DNA from: Liolophura sinensis
Lineage: Eukaryota; Mollusca; Polyplacophora; Chitonida; Chitonidae
DNA length: 64,000 bases
NCBI RefSeq assembly: GCF_032854445.1
Contig: NC_088299.1
Span: 9,355,608 to 9,419,607, forward strand
Direction: 5' to 3'
Within the stretch, counting starts at the first letter, position 1, and each line of letters starts with the position of its first letter. The notes under the pieces are model-generated. The model was not told the origin of the DNA. It saw only the letters and a list, made by a program, of their open reading frames with translations, and did no database searches. The position numbers and the translations under genes were made by a program. Shown here one piece after another: positions 55,346 to 64,000 of this stretch.

Positions 55346-57460
55346 TCCGTATGGATAATCTCCTGGGCAAGTTCGAACTTTATTATATTACATGTAATTT
55401 GTAACTATGACTGATCACCATGGCTTAATGTACCTGCATGTATATATAGATATATAGCTGATATATAGCTGAAAGTAGTGAGCTCATTCAACAACTATAT
55501 ATGTCTGTCTGTAAAACTGTTAACAACGCTTTGGCATGTCCGTACTTGAAAATCTGTTGTGGCCATGTCCATATATAAAGCCTGTCGAACTGTTATACTT
55601 CATTCCTTGGTAAGAGCAAGAGCTCGAAACTGCTGTCGGAATAGAGAGATGTAGAAAGTTGAGGAGGCTTATATATATATATATCTTATATTTTATATAT
55701 TGCATATAAGCGTAGAAATTACCTACTTGTATTTCGCAACAGGCTTTTAATCAAACATCTTCTTGGAAAGCTGAGACTCATTATTTTCTTTTCTTACGAG
55801 CCACACAGGAGCCAACAAACGTCGCAGATAGACAAGTAGTGATTGGTGACTGCATGCATGTTTTTTTTTCTTGGAAAATACACACAGTACGTTGCCTACG
55901 CACTGAAAAGTACACAGTACAGCAACTGTAATGTACCGTGCATTAATTTTCTATAAGTAAAAATTAATATCCTCTATGAACTAAATCTCCTGTAAATGGC
56001 ATGTCTTTATAGATTTAACTACTCATGAAGTAAATTACACGCCTGACTGCGGCAGACAGATATAATAAGATATCTGGTAGTCATTAAACCACCGCAGCGT
56101 ATGAATATATACCTGTACAGCCAAGTAAGGCTCTCTACATAAGTGTTCATGCTGGCAGAACGGTGTTACATAATGTTATCACGGGCTAAGTTGACTGTAA
56201 CCACCATATAGTATATATATCATTATCTTATTAGGTCTTCGAATTGCTCGGAATATTAAAATTATTTTCAGACAGTGCTTTCACGTTTTCAAATAAAGTA
56301 CAAATCGTATCTGTTTGAAATGTGGCAGCAAAATGTGGCTCCCGGGCATAATCTTCAAAGGTTTTGAAGTTTGTTGTTATTTAGTAGTTTTAATGGCCTG
56401 TAAATCAAAAACTGTAAGATTTAAAAATTTGCAAATTGCACCACTTTGTATCCCAAAATATGTTCTTTCCTCAGCTATAGCACTGCAAGTTTTCTCTCTT
56501 CCACTGTTTAAATAACACGCTAAATTGCACACTTCTTTGTACTGAAGCATAAGCTAAAAGACTGCTTGGAAGCCGCAGAACTGCAAGCAGTTCTAGTTAG
56601 TTTTATTATTTAATAAAATAGTCGCTTCATACGAGAACATTTGACTACATGGCGGCTTGGTGCTGCGGTGGAAATTAACTGTTCAGGGTGATCTCTTGTT
56701 TGGTTTTGCTGAACACACCCTACCAGTATGACATATATGTCGCACGTAGGAAAGTTCATCAGTAACTAGCCCAAGATTGGCGGTTGTTTCGATTTCCACC
56801 ATTCAGAAGACTACCATCGTATAAGATGAAAATTTTTGAGTATATGGCGATGAGACAACAATCACACGAAAACCACTGTGTGGTTCAAGACAAATGCCTA
56901 GTTGGATAGATTTGTTATCAAACAAATGCCTAGATGGATAAGGCCACTCACAAGCCCACACATGATGGAATCGAACTCGTGACCTTGTACATCCTATATA
57001 CGAATACGACACTCTAAAAAGCTGCTCTTACAGAGAGGGCGTCGGTTATTTTACAGTTCGGATAATGAATGTGTAATAATAGGTTTGGAGGCCTCCCTCC
57101 ATGCATATATTAACGATACCTATACAGTTAAAGCGCCATGCAAATGTTCAAGGTCATTACATTAAACAGATATATTTTTAGCATTTGTCAGACACATGCA
57201 TAGACAGTCAAAAAATCACGCTTAAACTTTTTTTTGTAATTAGTGAGGTACAAACAAAGACCAAAGCAGGACAAAAAAAGAGGGTTTATCAACATTGTTT
57301 AAGAAAGACTGAGGAAGGCTCGGATAATCGGATATTGTGTTCTGGGCGTATAACCTTATAATCACGGCCGATTAGTTACGAATTAACGAAGCTTTTAAGT
57401 CGAACTGGTTGTAAAATCCCGCTCAAGGTGTCTTCAGTTTTTCCTGTGTGCATCATGAGC
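55346..57460. other. A/T-rich region upstream of C1q gene C; no gene recognised
   Basis: Contains a short TA-rich tract at 55670-55705. At 56795-57060 lies a mixed SINE-like stretch: a family-1-like tail (ACCATCGTATAAGATGAAAA) and, inverted, a tRNA-type B box (GAATCGAACTCGTGACC near 56969). ATGCCTAGTTGGATA/ATGCCTAGATGGATA is a short local duplication at 56895-56940. Confidence 0.35.
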
Positions 57461-57467
57461 TATATAA
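57461..57467 (+). promoter_or_regulatory. TATA box of C1q gene C
   Basis: GAGCTATATAAGTGGACAC, about 90-95 nt before the ATG. The TATATAAGTG word is shared with C1q gene A. Confidence 0.72.
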
Positions 57468-57554
57468 GTGGACACATTAGTCGTTGATGGCAGTTCTCTT
57501 TGTGGAAGAGAAGATTACCTGGCAGAAGACTTCTTGTCAAACGCAATAACAGCC

Positions 57555-59444
57555 ATGATGCCTCTAACACTTGTCTCGGCTGCGGTCTGTCTGTGTGTCA
57601 GTGTGTACGGCTGGGGTGAGGTGGATCAACAACAGTACTACCCCAGCGACCCTTATGGACCATATCCTTCAGGTAACGCCATATATTTCTAGTCCAATCA
57701 TCAGCGTTTTCTTATTAACTGATCATGTGCTGTGTGTTGAGTAAGTTTTAGAAATTCCATAATTTACTAGATGTAAAAATTATGTGACAAATGTTAAGGA
57801 TCTGGGCTCAGTTTCACAAAGATGTCGTACGTGCACCCTAATCGCACATTGAGGACAATAGTACGGTGATAATAACGTACAAAATGTCGTACGACAAATG
57901 TACGATAAAAAATATGTCTTATACCGCTTGGTGAAATTGGGCCAATGTGCAAAATTTAACATATAACATTTAACACAGATGTAAAAAGCTGTTTGGAGTG
58001 AAACAAAATGACGTATTCTTTGAACAGCTGTGTCTGTTACAAATCGTTTTTTTACCACTGGGTGGAGATTCTCTGTCTATTATGATTCTTTTTGTCATTT
58101 AGGTCACTCATATGGACATTTCGGCAGAGATGAACGCCAGGGACCCGTGGGAGGTGTCGAAAGGCCCGGAATAAGAGGTGTCCAAAGACCCAGAATGGGA
58201 GGTTTGGAAAGACCCGGACAGCGAGACGATAGACTAAGTCCAAAATCACCTCACGCTCATGACAATAAAATGGGTACGTTACTTCTTTTGAAATAGAATA
58301 TAGAATACAGGCCAAGTAAGATAGTGGTTATATCGGTGTCAGTACACTTTGTTGAGTGTCTTGCCGGAGGTGAAACAGCAGAATAACTATGCTATGGCTG
58401 AATTGATATCTAGTTGCTGCTAGCGGCTAATTGCAATATTGTTGAAAAAAACTTTCCTGTACAGTATAACGTAATTGTGAGTTGTAGAGTTTATTGTGCT
58501 GCCTTTCTTTGTAGTTTGCCCACTTGTTCAGCTGCTCATTGTGAAATACATTTTTTTACAGGTAAACTGACGTCATGACAAAGCATTGCCATAAACTTTA
58601 CACCCTCCGCGCAATATAGCAATCAATATTATAGTTTAGTAATGTTTTTTCGTTTGTTTTTTAATCAGGAGACCCACATAACCCCACTGGTCATTACAGA
58701 AAAAATGCGCATCAAGGTTCCGTGCTGCAAACACAGGGAGGTAATAGAGGTGCCGGAAATCCCGGGCAAAGGATTGCCGGACGTCCCGGAGGTGCCGGTA
58801 GACCCGGGCAGAGAGGTGCTAGAGGTCCCGGAGATACTAGCAGACCCGGTCGAGCAGGTGCAAGTGGTGCCGGAAGACCCGGACGGGGAGGTGCCCGAAA
58901 GGTTGGCGGTGCTGGTGTTGCTGGAAAAGCTGGCACACCTAACAGCCATCACGTATATTCCGCTAAGAAATTACCACAGCCGGAAAATTACGTCAACCCG
59001 CAGGACGCCGTGGCCAGCTCTGTTCTCAGAACCACTGACCAGTATTTCTACAAACCCGCACCTGTTGGCTTTGACCACATCATCACAAACATCAATGGTG
59101 GGTACAACAAAGAATACGGTGTCTTCACAGCTCCGGTGCCAGGGATATATTCCATCAACTACCACGTACAAACCAAGAAAGGTAGCACCAAAGAAGCCCA
59201 TGTGGATCTGACGCAGAACGGAGAAGTCGTGAACTCGGCCAAGGCAGAAGGTGATTGTGTCACGGCGTCCAACTCCGCCGTCCTCTACCTTGACCAGTTT
59301 GACCGGCTCAGTGTGAACGGTCGTGAAGGAACCGTGATTGGTTGTGAAAATAACGGCTTTTGTAGCTTTAGCGTGTCTCTGGTGAAGCAGGGGAAATTCT
59401 ATGATCAGAAAGTTGCCAGAGCTGTCCCCATGGGTAAATGGTAA
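57555..59444 (+). CDS. secreted C1q-domain protein C with a collagen-like stalk
   Basis: Three exons, 57555-57672 (118 nt), 58103-58273 (171 nt, 57 codons) and 58669-59444 (776 nt), all joined in phase 1 (donors GGTAACG and GGTACGT; acceptors TCATTTAG and TTAATCAG), give 354 residues. Residues 1-20 (MMPLTLVSAAVCLCVSVYGW) are a signal peptide; the adjacent second ATG (57558) could also be used. Exon 2 is an eight-residue RGVQRPRM-type repeat, an optional-looking cassette that keeps phase. Exon 3 opens with a Gly/Pro/Arg-rich, imperfect Gly-X-Y stalk (RPGQRGARGPGD) and ends with the C1q head: YVNPQDAVASS, FDHIITNINGGY, GVFTAPVPGIYSINYH, YLDQFDRLSVNG. The head is almost that of gene B. Probable role: secreted trimeric recognition protein. 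Intron 1 carries MITE A. Confidence 0.93.
57805..57943. mobile_element. MITE family A, copy 2
   Basis: GGCTCAGTTTCACAAAGATG ... TTGGTGAAATTGGGCC, 139 bp, related to 15788-15925. The terminal repeats are less perfect here. Interior AATCGCACATTGAGGA and ATGTCGTACGACAAATGTAC are conserved. Located in intron 1 of C1q gene C. Confidence 0.78.
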
Positions 59445-59484
59445 ATCACCATTTTAATTTTATAACAAATGCAACACATTCATA

Positions 59485-59490
59485 AATAAA
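59485..59490 (+). terminator. polyadenylation signal of C1q gene C
   Basis: AATAAA 41 nt after the TAA stop. Confidence 0.7.
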
Positions 59491-59637
59491 CAATTACTTC
59501 GATTACTTCGAGCTCAAAGAAATTTCACTCTGTCTCTTTTAAAATGTGAAAGCTGGATTTTCTTAATTATGTTCTTTAATTACATACAGACCTGGAAATG
59601 AAATAAAAAATCTTGCTAATATTGAAATAAGGTGACG

Positions 59638-59752
59638 TATTTATTTGATTATTAATATGATTGGTGTATTTACGTAGTACTCAGGAATAGCTCAACTATA
59701 GGACGACGACCAGCCTTACGGTGGGAGATAACCGGATAGGGTCCGTTGGAAG
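59638..59752 (-). mobile_element. SINE family 1, diverged tail fragment
   Basis: TATTTATTTGATTATTAATA, GTACTCAGGAATAGCTCAAC, ACCAGCCTTACGGTGGGAG; ends at CCGGATAGGGTCCG. Confidence 0.72.
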
Positions 59753-60279
59753 GTTTTTATTGTTCTGTACAACGGTGATGTAATTTGATGTAAAGACATC
59801 CTGGAAAGTTTTTAACTTTAAGGCCATAATATGTGTTTTGGATTACTGGATAATGTCACACACGAGATGTAAACCATCACCCTTCCTCAGGTAGTCGACA
59901 AATCTCAAAACTTCCACATCCACATCGGAAACAAGCAAGGATACCCGGATCTGGAGACTGCAGAATTCGATCGCTTTTTGTGCAGCCTTATTGAGAACGA
60001 GCGGAGAGGTTGGTGTAGCTGTTTGCGCCTGTCTAACCTTTGTTGAAGGTCACGTGTCTTCTATCGATGTGGTGTGCATATTCGTACTTTACACATGGAA
60101 AATTTCGTTAAAGGTGGTTGATCTTCCCTGAGTATTTCTGTTTCATTCGCCCATAAAGCTGGCCCCTATCGAATATGTCCAAAAATTTTTGGATGTATGT
60201 ATAGGTAGATTACAGCGTTTACGATGACTCAGTGTCGCATATCTTTGGGCTAGCATCTCAAAACGTTTTTGGGACACCC

Positions 60280-60535
60280 GTGGACGAGGTTAGCGTGCCA
60301 GCGTGGCTGAATGACCCAGGAGCCTCTCCCAATGCGGTCGCTGTGAGTTCAAATCCAGCTCATGCTGGCTTCCTCTCCGTCGGTACGCGGGAAGTTTTGC
60401 AGCAACCTGCGGATGGTCGAGGAGTTTCTCCGGGCGATGCTCGGTTTCTCTCACCATAAAACCGGACTCCGTCGTAAAATGAACTATTGTAAAGTGCGGT
60501 GTAAACCACTAATCAAGCAAATCAATCAAAAAACA
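60280..60535 (+). mobile_element. SINE family 1, near full length
   Basis: GGTTAGCGTGCCAGCGTGGC, AATGACCCAGGAGCCTCTCC, GTGAGTTCAAATCCAGC (B box), GATGCTCGGTTTCTCTCACC, then a diverged tail ending AATCAAGCAAATCAATC. Confidence 0.9.
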
Positions 60536-60774
60536 TGAAGGACAAGCGGAATATCTGTAGAGATTTCATGGTGTTTGTTATGCCGTGGTCAAGTGGGTAA
60601 AGGCGCTTTCCCTTTCAATCACTAGGACACACAAGGTGCTCGTTCAGTAAAGGGGGGGGGGGGGATGTAGATTCCCTCGCTGTCACTGATAATCATTTCA
60701 TACTGGATTGTATTTTTCTTAGGGCAAAGCTGTTATTAATATACAAGACTAAGAGCATAGGGAGTAATTTTGTT

Positions 60775-60852
60775 CCTGTTTTTTTTTTTTTTTGTTGTTT
60801 TTTTTTCTTTTAGTTGTACGCCGTACTCAAGAACTTTTCACACTGCTACAAT
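60775..60852 (-). mobile_element. SINE family 1 tail fragment joined to repeat X
   Basis: A T-rich tract, then TTGTACGCCGTACTCAAGAA and CTTTTCACACTGC. Continues directly into repeat X at 60853. Confidence 0.65.
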
Positions 60853-61060
60853 GTGACATAGAGAGTAAAACCCAGAGCAGTTACGACAGTATTATATCTG
60901 GCATGTACGTGATCATGCGTATTTCCAGTGAAATCTGGCTTCTTGTCACTTCACTTCGTTAGGATTCTATTCCACCTGTTCTTGTAAATCCTAAGTAACA
61001 GCAATGTACAGACTCCCAAACACCATGGCTTGAGCAGAATTTGATAAAAAAGAAAGCTCG
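60853..61060 (+). repeat. dispersed repeat X, diverged copy
   Basis: CCCAGAGCAGTTACGACAGT, CCAGTGAAATCTGGCTTCTT, CACCTGTTCTTG and CACCATGGCTTGAGCAGAAT follow the X order. No supported gene in the 61061-61800 stretch that follows; a SINE scrap is at 61680-61730. Confidence 0.6.
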
Positions 61061-61804
61061 GCAGTTCTCAACGGATACTAATAAATTTTAAAATGTGCGG
61101 ATTAATTGGTAGCTTTCATAAACCACACACGATCACTCTTTTTAATGAAAGATAAGGAACACAAAGTAATCTTTCAACATGAAAAAACTTTTTTTTTTTT
61201 TGTAAGAGATAAACCTGCAAAAACCACGTCCTACTTGGAGTAGTGAATGCTTCAAATATTAAAAGCTCATGTAAAGAGAACAACCCTATCTGATCGACCC
61301 AAAACTTACTCAAGCAAAAAAGTAACAAAAATCACACAACCAAATATTCAAATTAACATTACCACCTTTTTTGTATGATAATCGATCGTTGCACAAATTA
61401 AGATGAAAATCAGACCTGCGTATCTGGCGTGGCTGTTTAGTAACAAGAAGAAGGAGTCAGATTTCTACTATCGTTATATAATTTAAATACCTGGTTTAGG
61501 TTGTTAAAGATAATGAAACAAAGCTGTGACCTGTGACGATCCAGATCTATACGATGTCTTTTGAAAGAACAGAAAGACGACATTAAAAAGTAGAATGGTT
61601 TATGATTATTTTCCCGTCTGAATTAGCAATATGTACTTGATCGACACAAATCCATTGACTAATCATTTTCTTCATCTTTCTCCTGCCATAAATCTAACCG
61701 CTACCATATAAGTGAAATATTTGCATCATGAAAAACTAATGAAATTAACATCTTTCCTTTAAAAACTCATTTAAGATGTCATATTTATTTTGTTTGTATA
61801 TTTC

Positions 61805-62010
61805 TAGGATACCTGTGACCATTTGCCAACTATCACACTTTCATCGTTGCTGTGGTTTTACTTTCTATGCTGTTGTCTTCTATTTAAGCATTTACATGAA
61901 CAATTAGAATGAAGCCTTACCTGATGTGAACTGACAAGAGGCCTGATTTCCCCGCTTACGTCTGAACATTTATCAACTATTACACTGTCGTTGAGGCTGT
62001 GGTTTTACTC
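61805..62010 (-). repeat. dispersed repeat X, inverted, core present twice
   Basis: GTGACCATTTGCCAACTATC (inverse of the core) is followed by TAAGCATTTACATGAACAAT and ACAAGAGGCCTGATTTCCCC. A second core inverse, GAACATTTATCAACTATTAC, then ACTGTCGTTGAGGCTGTGGT, follows within 170 bp. Confidence 0.6.
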
Positions 62011-62017
62011 TCGCGCG

Positions 62018-62072
62018 TTATTTCCTGTATGACGGCGTAAAACATCAATCCAATAAATAAAACAAATAAATA
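62018..62072 (+). mobile_element. SINE family 1 tail scrap
   Basis: GTATGACGGCGTAAAACATC, AATCCAATAAATAAAAC tail. Confidence 0.6.
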
Positions 62073-62519
62073 TTTTCTGCATGAGAAGCCAGACTTTGTG
62101 CACAGAAATCACAGTACATAAAACCCCAAGTACAACATGACGTAAAGCCGCAGTCTGTAGTGGTTGCGGGATTCGAACTCCTTTACGTAAAATCAAAGTA
62201 TATACAGAATATTGGCCTACTTATTATAAAACTTTGTAACACAACTATATCTCAAATATTTTATTTTATTATAAACCTTTTTTAAAACTCAATTTTTGTC
62301 ATTGCAATGACCAAATTTATCAATCACTTAAAGTTTTTACAGTATTTTGAATTATGTCGTATTATATAATGCATGTCACATAATTCCATATTATCTAATA
62401 TTATCATAATGTTAGTTAAAAACTAAAAAGATAGAAATTTTTTTAACATATGTTATTCAAAGAGTATTTATAAAAGTCAACAAAAGACCTCTGCACATCT
62501 TGAGATAAATGTAGTATAT

Positions 62520-62885
62520 GTAGAGTTGAAATATGTTGAGTTCCCATGGCAATAAGATTAAAGTGGTTGTAACCAGCTCGCATGAGTTACCGTGGCAACG
62601 GAAGAAGGTAGTTGTTTTCTGACACCAACTCTCGTGGGTTACCATGGCAATGGTAGAATTCTGTTGTTTTCTTCAAGCAGCTCTCGTAAGTTACCATGGC
62701 ACCGATAGAAAGTGATTTTTTTCTGACACCAACTCTTATAACTTACCACGGCAACAGTAGAAAGTGGATGTTTCTGACAGCAGCTCTAGTGAGTTACCAC
62801 GGTAACAGTAGAAGGTAGTTACTTTCTAACACCAGTTCAAGTTGGTCACCATGGCAGCGGTAGAAGGTTACCATGGTGAGAGGAG
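62520..62885. repeat. 52-bp minisatellite, each unit with an X-box-like palindrome
   Basis: Seven units with spacings of 46, 52, 52, 52, 51 and 51 bp, plus one extra half-unit, are marked by GTTACCATGGCAAC-like palindromes at 62540, 62586, 62638, 62690, 62742, 62793, 62844 and 62867. Two are perfect for GTTACC-NN-GGYAAC (62586-62599 and 62793-62806). The remainder of each unit reads GTAGAAGGTAGTTGTTTTCT, then GACACCAACTCTCGT. It lies about 0.3 kb past the stop of C1q gene D. Confidence 0.85.
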
Positions 62886-63103
62886 ATCGAAGGTTACTGT
62901 GATTCTTGGGTGCAACATGAGGATCTTGGAGGGAGGGATTCTTGTATTGTGTTTCCAAAGCGGATAAAAAACAAGGCAATTTAGGAAAATAGATTCATGC
63001 TAAACATGGCAATTATTCAGCTAAAAAAAATGTCAAGAAATGATTCTGCTGAATCAGAGTTCAACAATGTCTCGGTTAAGGATGATAGGGCTCCAAAGTT
63101 CAT

Positions 63104-63109
63104 TTAATG
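63104..63109 (-). terminator. possible polyadenylation signal of C1q gene D
   Basis: ATTAAA on the minus strand, 65 nt after the stop; no AATAAA is closer. Confidence 0.45.
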
Positions 63110-63173
63110 ATAGAGTCGATGACAAACCATCATATAAATATCCGATTTAGAATTTGTGTTATGGCGTTGAGGA

Positions 63174-63820
63174 CTAATACGGGTATGTACTCTGCGGAAA
63201 ACTGCCTGCGCTGAGCAGTCCAACATTAAAGCTACAGAAGGCTTGACCTGTTTCACAGAAGATTGCCGTTCCGGCTCGTCCCTGGACGCTCAGTCGATCA
63301 TATCGAGCCAGGAACAGAATTGCTGAGTTGGAGGCCATACCGGCTACGCCTTGACCACGGGCAGAGTTTACAACTCGACCGTTCCTCAACAGGTTCAATA
63401 TTGCGGGCTTATTAGTTCTGGGCTGGCTCGCTGCGTGGTAAGTCACGATGTAAATACCGTCGACTGGTGCCGTGAAAACGCCATATGTGTAGTCGTAACC
63501 CCGTCCAACGTTCGTGACGATGTTGTTAAAAATAACATCTCCATCTGTGTAGAACGTCTGGCTGGACCGACTGGTAGCGGAAAACGCCACTACCTGTGAC
63601 GTGTACTGGGGGGAATATCGGTATTCATACGTCGACCGCTGTGGCTGGGCAGGGGGCCATGGGTAGTTGGGTTGGTACTGGCCAGACCGAACATCGCCAA
63701 CGGAACGAGGCCCTGGACCGTACGTTCCATCAGGAACTCTCTGGCCGTACTCCACACCCCTGCTGTTTACGGCATATCTGTGCTGCTCATTTCTGTAGCC
63801 ATAATTTGGCTGATTCCGAT
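63174..63820 (-). CDS. C1q-domain protein D, terminal exon (5' exon off the window)
   Basis: An ATTTTCAG acceptor at 63821-63828 opens an exon in phase 1 that runs 215 codons to TAG. The first ~75 residues are a Tyr/Asn/Pro/Gln-rich stalk (NQPNYGYRNEQHRY, YQPNYPWPPAQPQR) with no collagen pattern. The C1q head follows: VAFSATSRSSQ, VIFNNIVTNVGRGY, GVFTAPVDGIYIVTYH, NSAILFLARYDRLSVQG, CSFNVGLLSAGSF. It has AFSA at the start of the head, as in classical C1q, where A-C have VNPxD. It is the most diverged of the four heads. A signal-peptide exon must lie beyond 64000. Same phase-1 junction as the other three, so the missing exon should end in phase 1. Confidence 0.9.
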
Positions 63821-63868
63821 CTGAAAATTAGCAAACCCAAAGCAATGTTATCACTGTAGAAAAATGCA

Positions 63869-64000
63869 TTTGATTTTTTTTTTTTTTTTTTTTTTTTGAT
63901 TGGTGTTTTACGCCGTACTCAAGAATATTTCACTTATACGACGGCGGCCAGCATTATGGTGGGTGGAAAACGGGCACAGCCCGGGGGAAACCTTCTCACG
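63869..64000 (-). mobile_element. SINE family 1, cut by the window end
   Basis: A T-run, then GATTGGTGTTTTACGCCGTA, GGCGGCCAGCATTATGGTGG and CACAGCCCGGGGGAAACC. Lies in the intron of C1q gene D. Confidence 0.92.

Noticed and set aside
62150..62200. GGGATTCGAACTCC, a possible tRNA T-arm on the minus strand
   Set aside because: No D-arm or acceptor stem at the right distance.

Overview
The window is eukaryotic nuclear DNA, most likely from a mollusc or another lophotrochozoan. Genes are split by GT-AG introns and spaced widely. TATA boxes and AATAAA signals flank several of them. More than 25 copies of one tRNA-derived SINE are present, along with MITEs, LINE and Penelope-like remnants, minisatellites and a 200-N assembly gap. 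The gene content (a run of secreted C1q-domain genes, an intronless Toll-like receptor, an intronless rhodopsin-class GPCR, C-type lectin remnants) fits a bivalve, gastropod or chiton. The class cannot be fixed from the sequence alone.

Layout. 1-9.7 kb: the first three coding exons (minus strand) of a P5B-type (ATP13A-family) transport ATPase, running off the left edge, with introns full of repeats. 9.7-16.6 kb: no gene recognised; SINEs, an inverted repeat pair, a GC-rich inverted minisatellite and a small MITE. 16.9-20.4 kb: C1q gene A (minus), whose stalk is encoded by a 30-bp coding minisatellite. 21.6-22.5 kb: a 41-bp minisatellite. 25.5-26.5 kb: intronless GPCR. 29.6-30.5 kb: a 48-bp minisatellite that opens false reading frames on both strands. 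31.7-33.6 kb: C1q gene B (plus). 35.9-38.3 kb: two palindromic MITEs and a probable solo LTR. 39.3-43.4 kb: a dispersed repeat, a 108-bp array and an intact TLR gene (minus). 44.1-47.0 kb: SINE, then a minus-strand LINE whose middle is missing, with a plus-strand Penelope-type RT remnant in its place. 47.5 kb: gap. 48.1-50.7 kb: broken C-type lectin pieces. 50.7-55.3 kb: dispersed repeats, an Asn-codon-rich 24-bp repeat and a Penelope GIY-YIG endonuclease remnant. 57.5-59.4 kb: C1q gene C (plus). 62.5-62.9 kb: a 52-bp array, each unit carrying an X-box-like palindrome. 63.2 kb to the right edge: C1q gene D (minus), with its first exon off the window.

How the genes relate. Four secreted C1q-domain genes and one TLR lie within 47 kb, next to decayed C-type lectin exons, so this looks like an expanding innate recognition neighbourhood. 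All four C1q genes join the stalk at a phase-1 intron, and in A, B and C the upstream exon is a short signal-peptide exon. Genes B and C share nearly identical C1q heads but have unrelated stalks, suggesting head duplication or gene conversion with stalk exchange. The ATPase and the GPCR look like unrelated neighbours.
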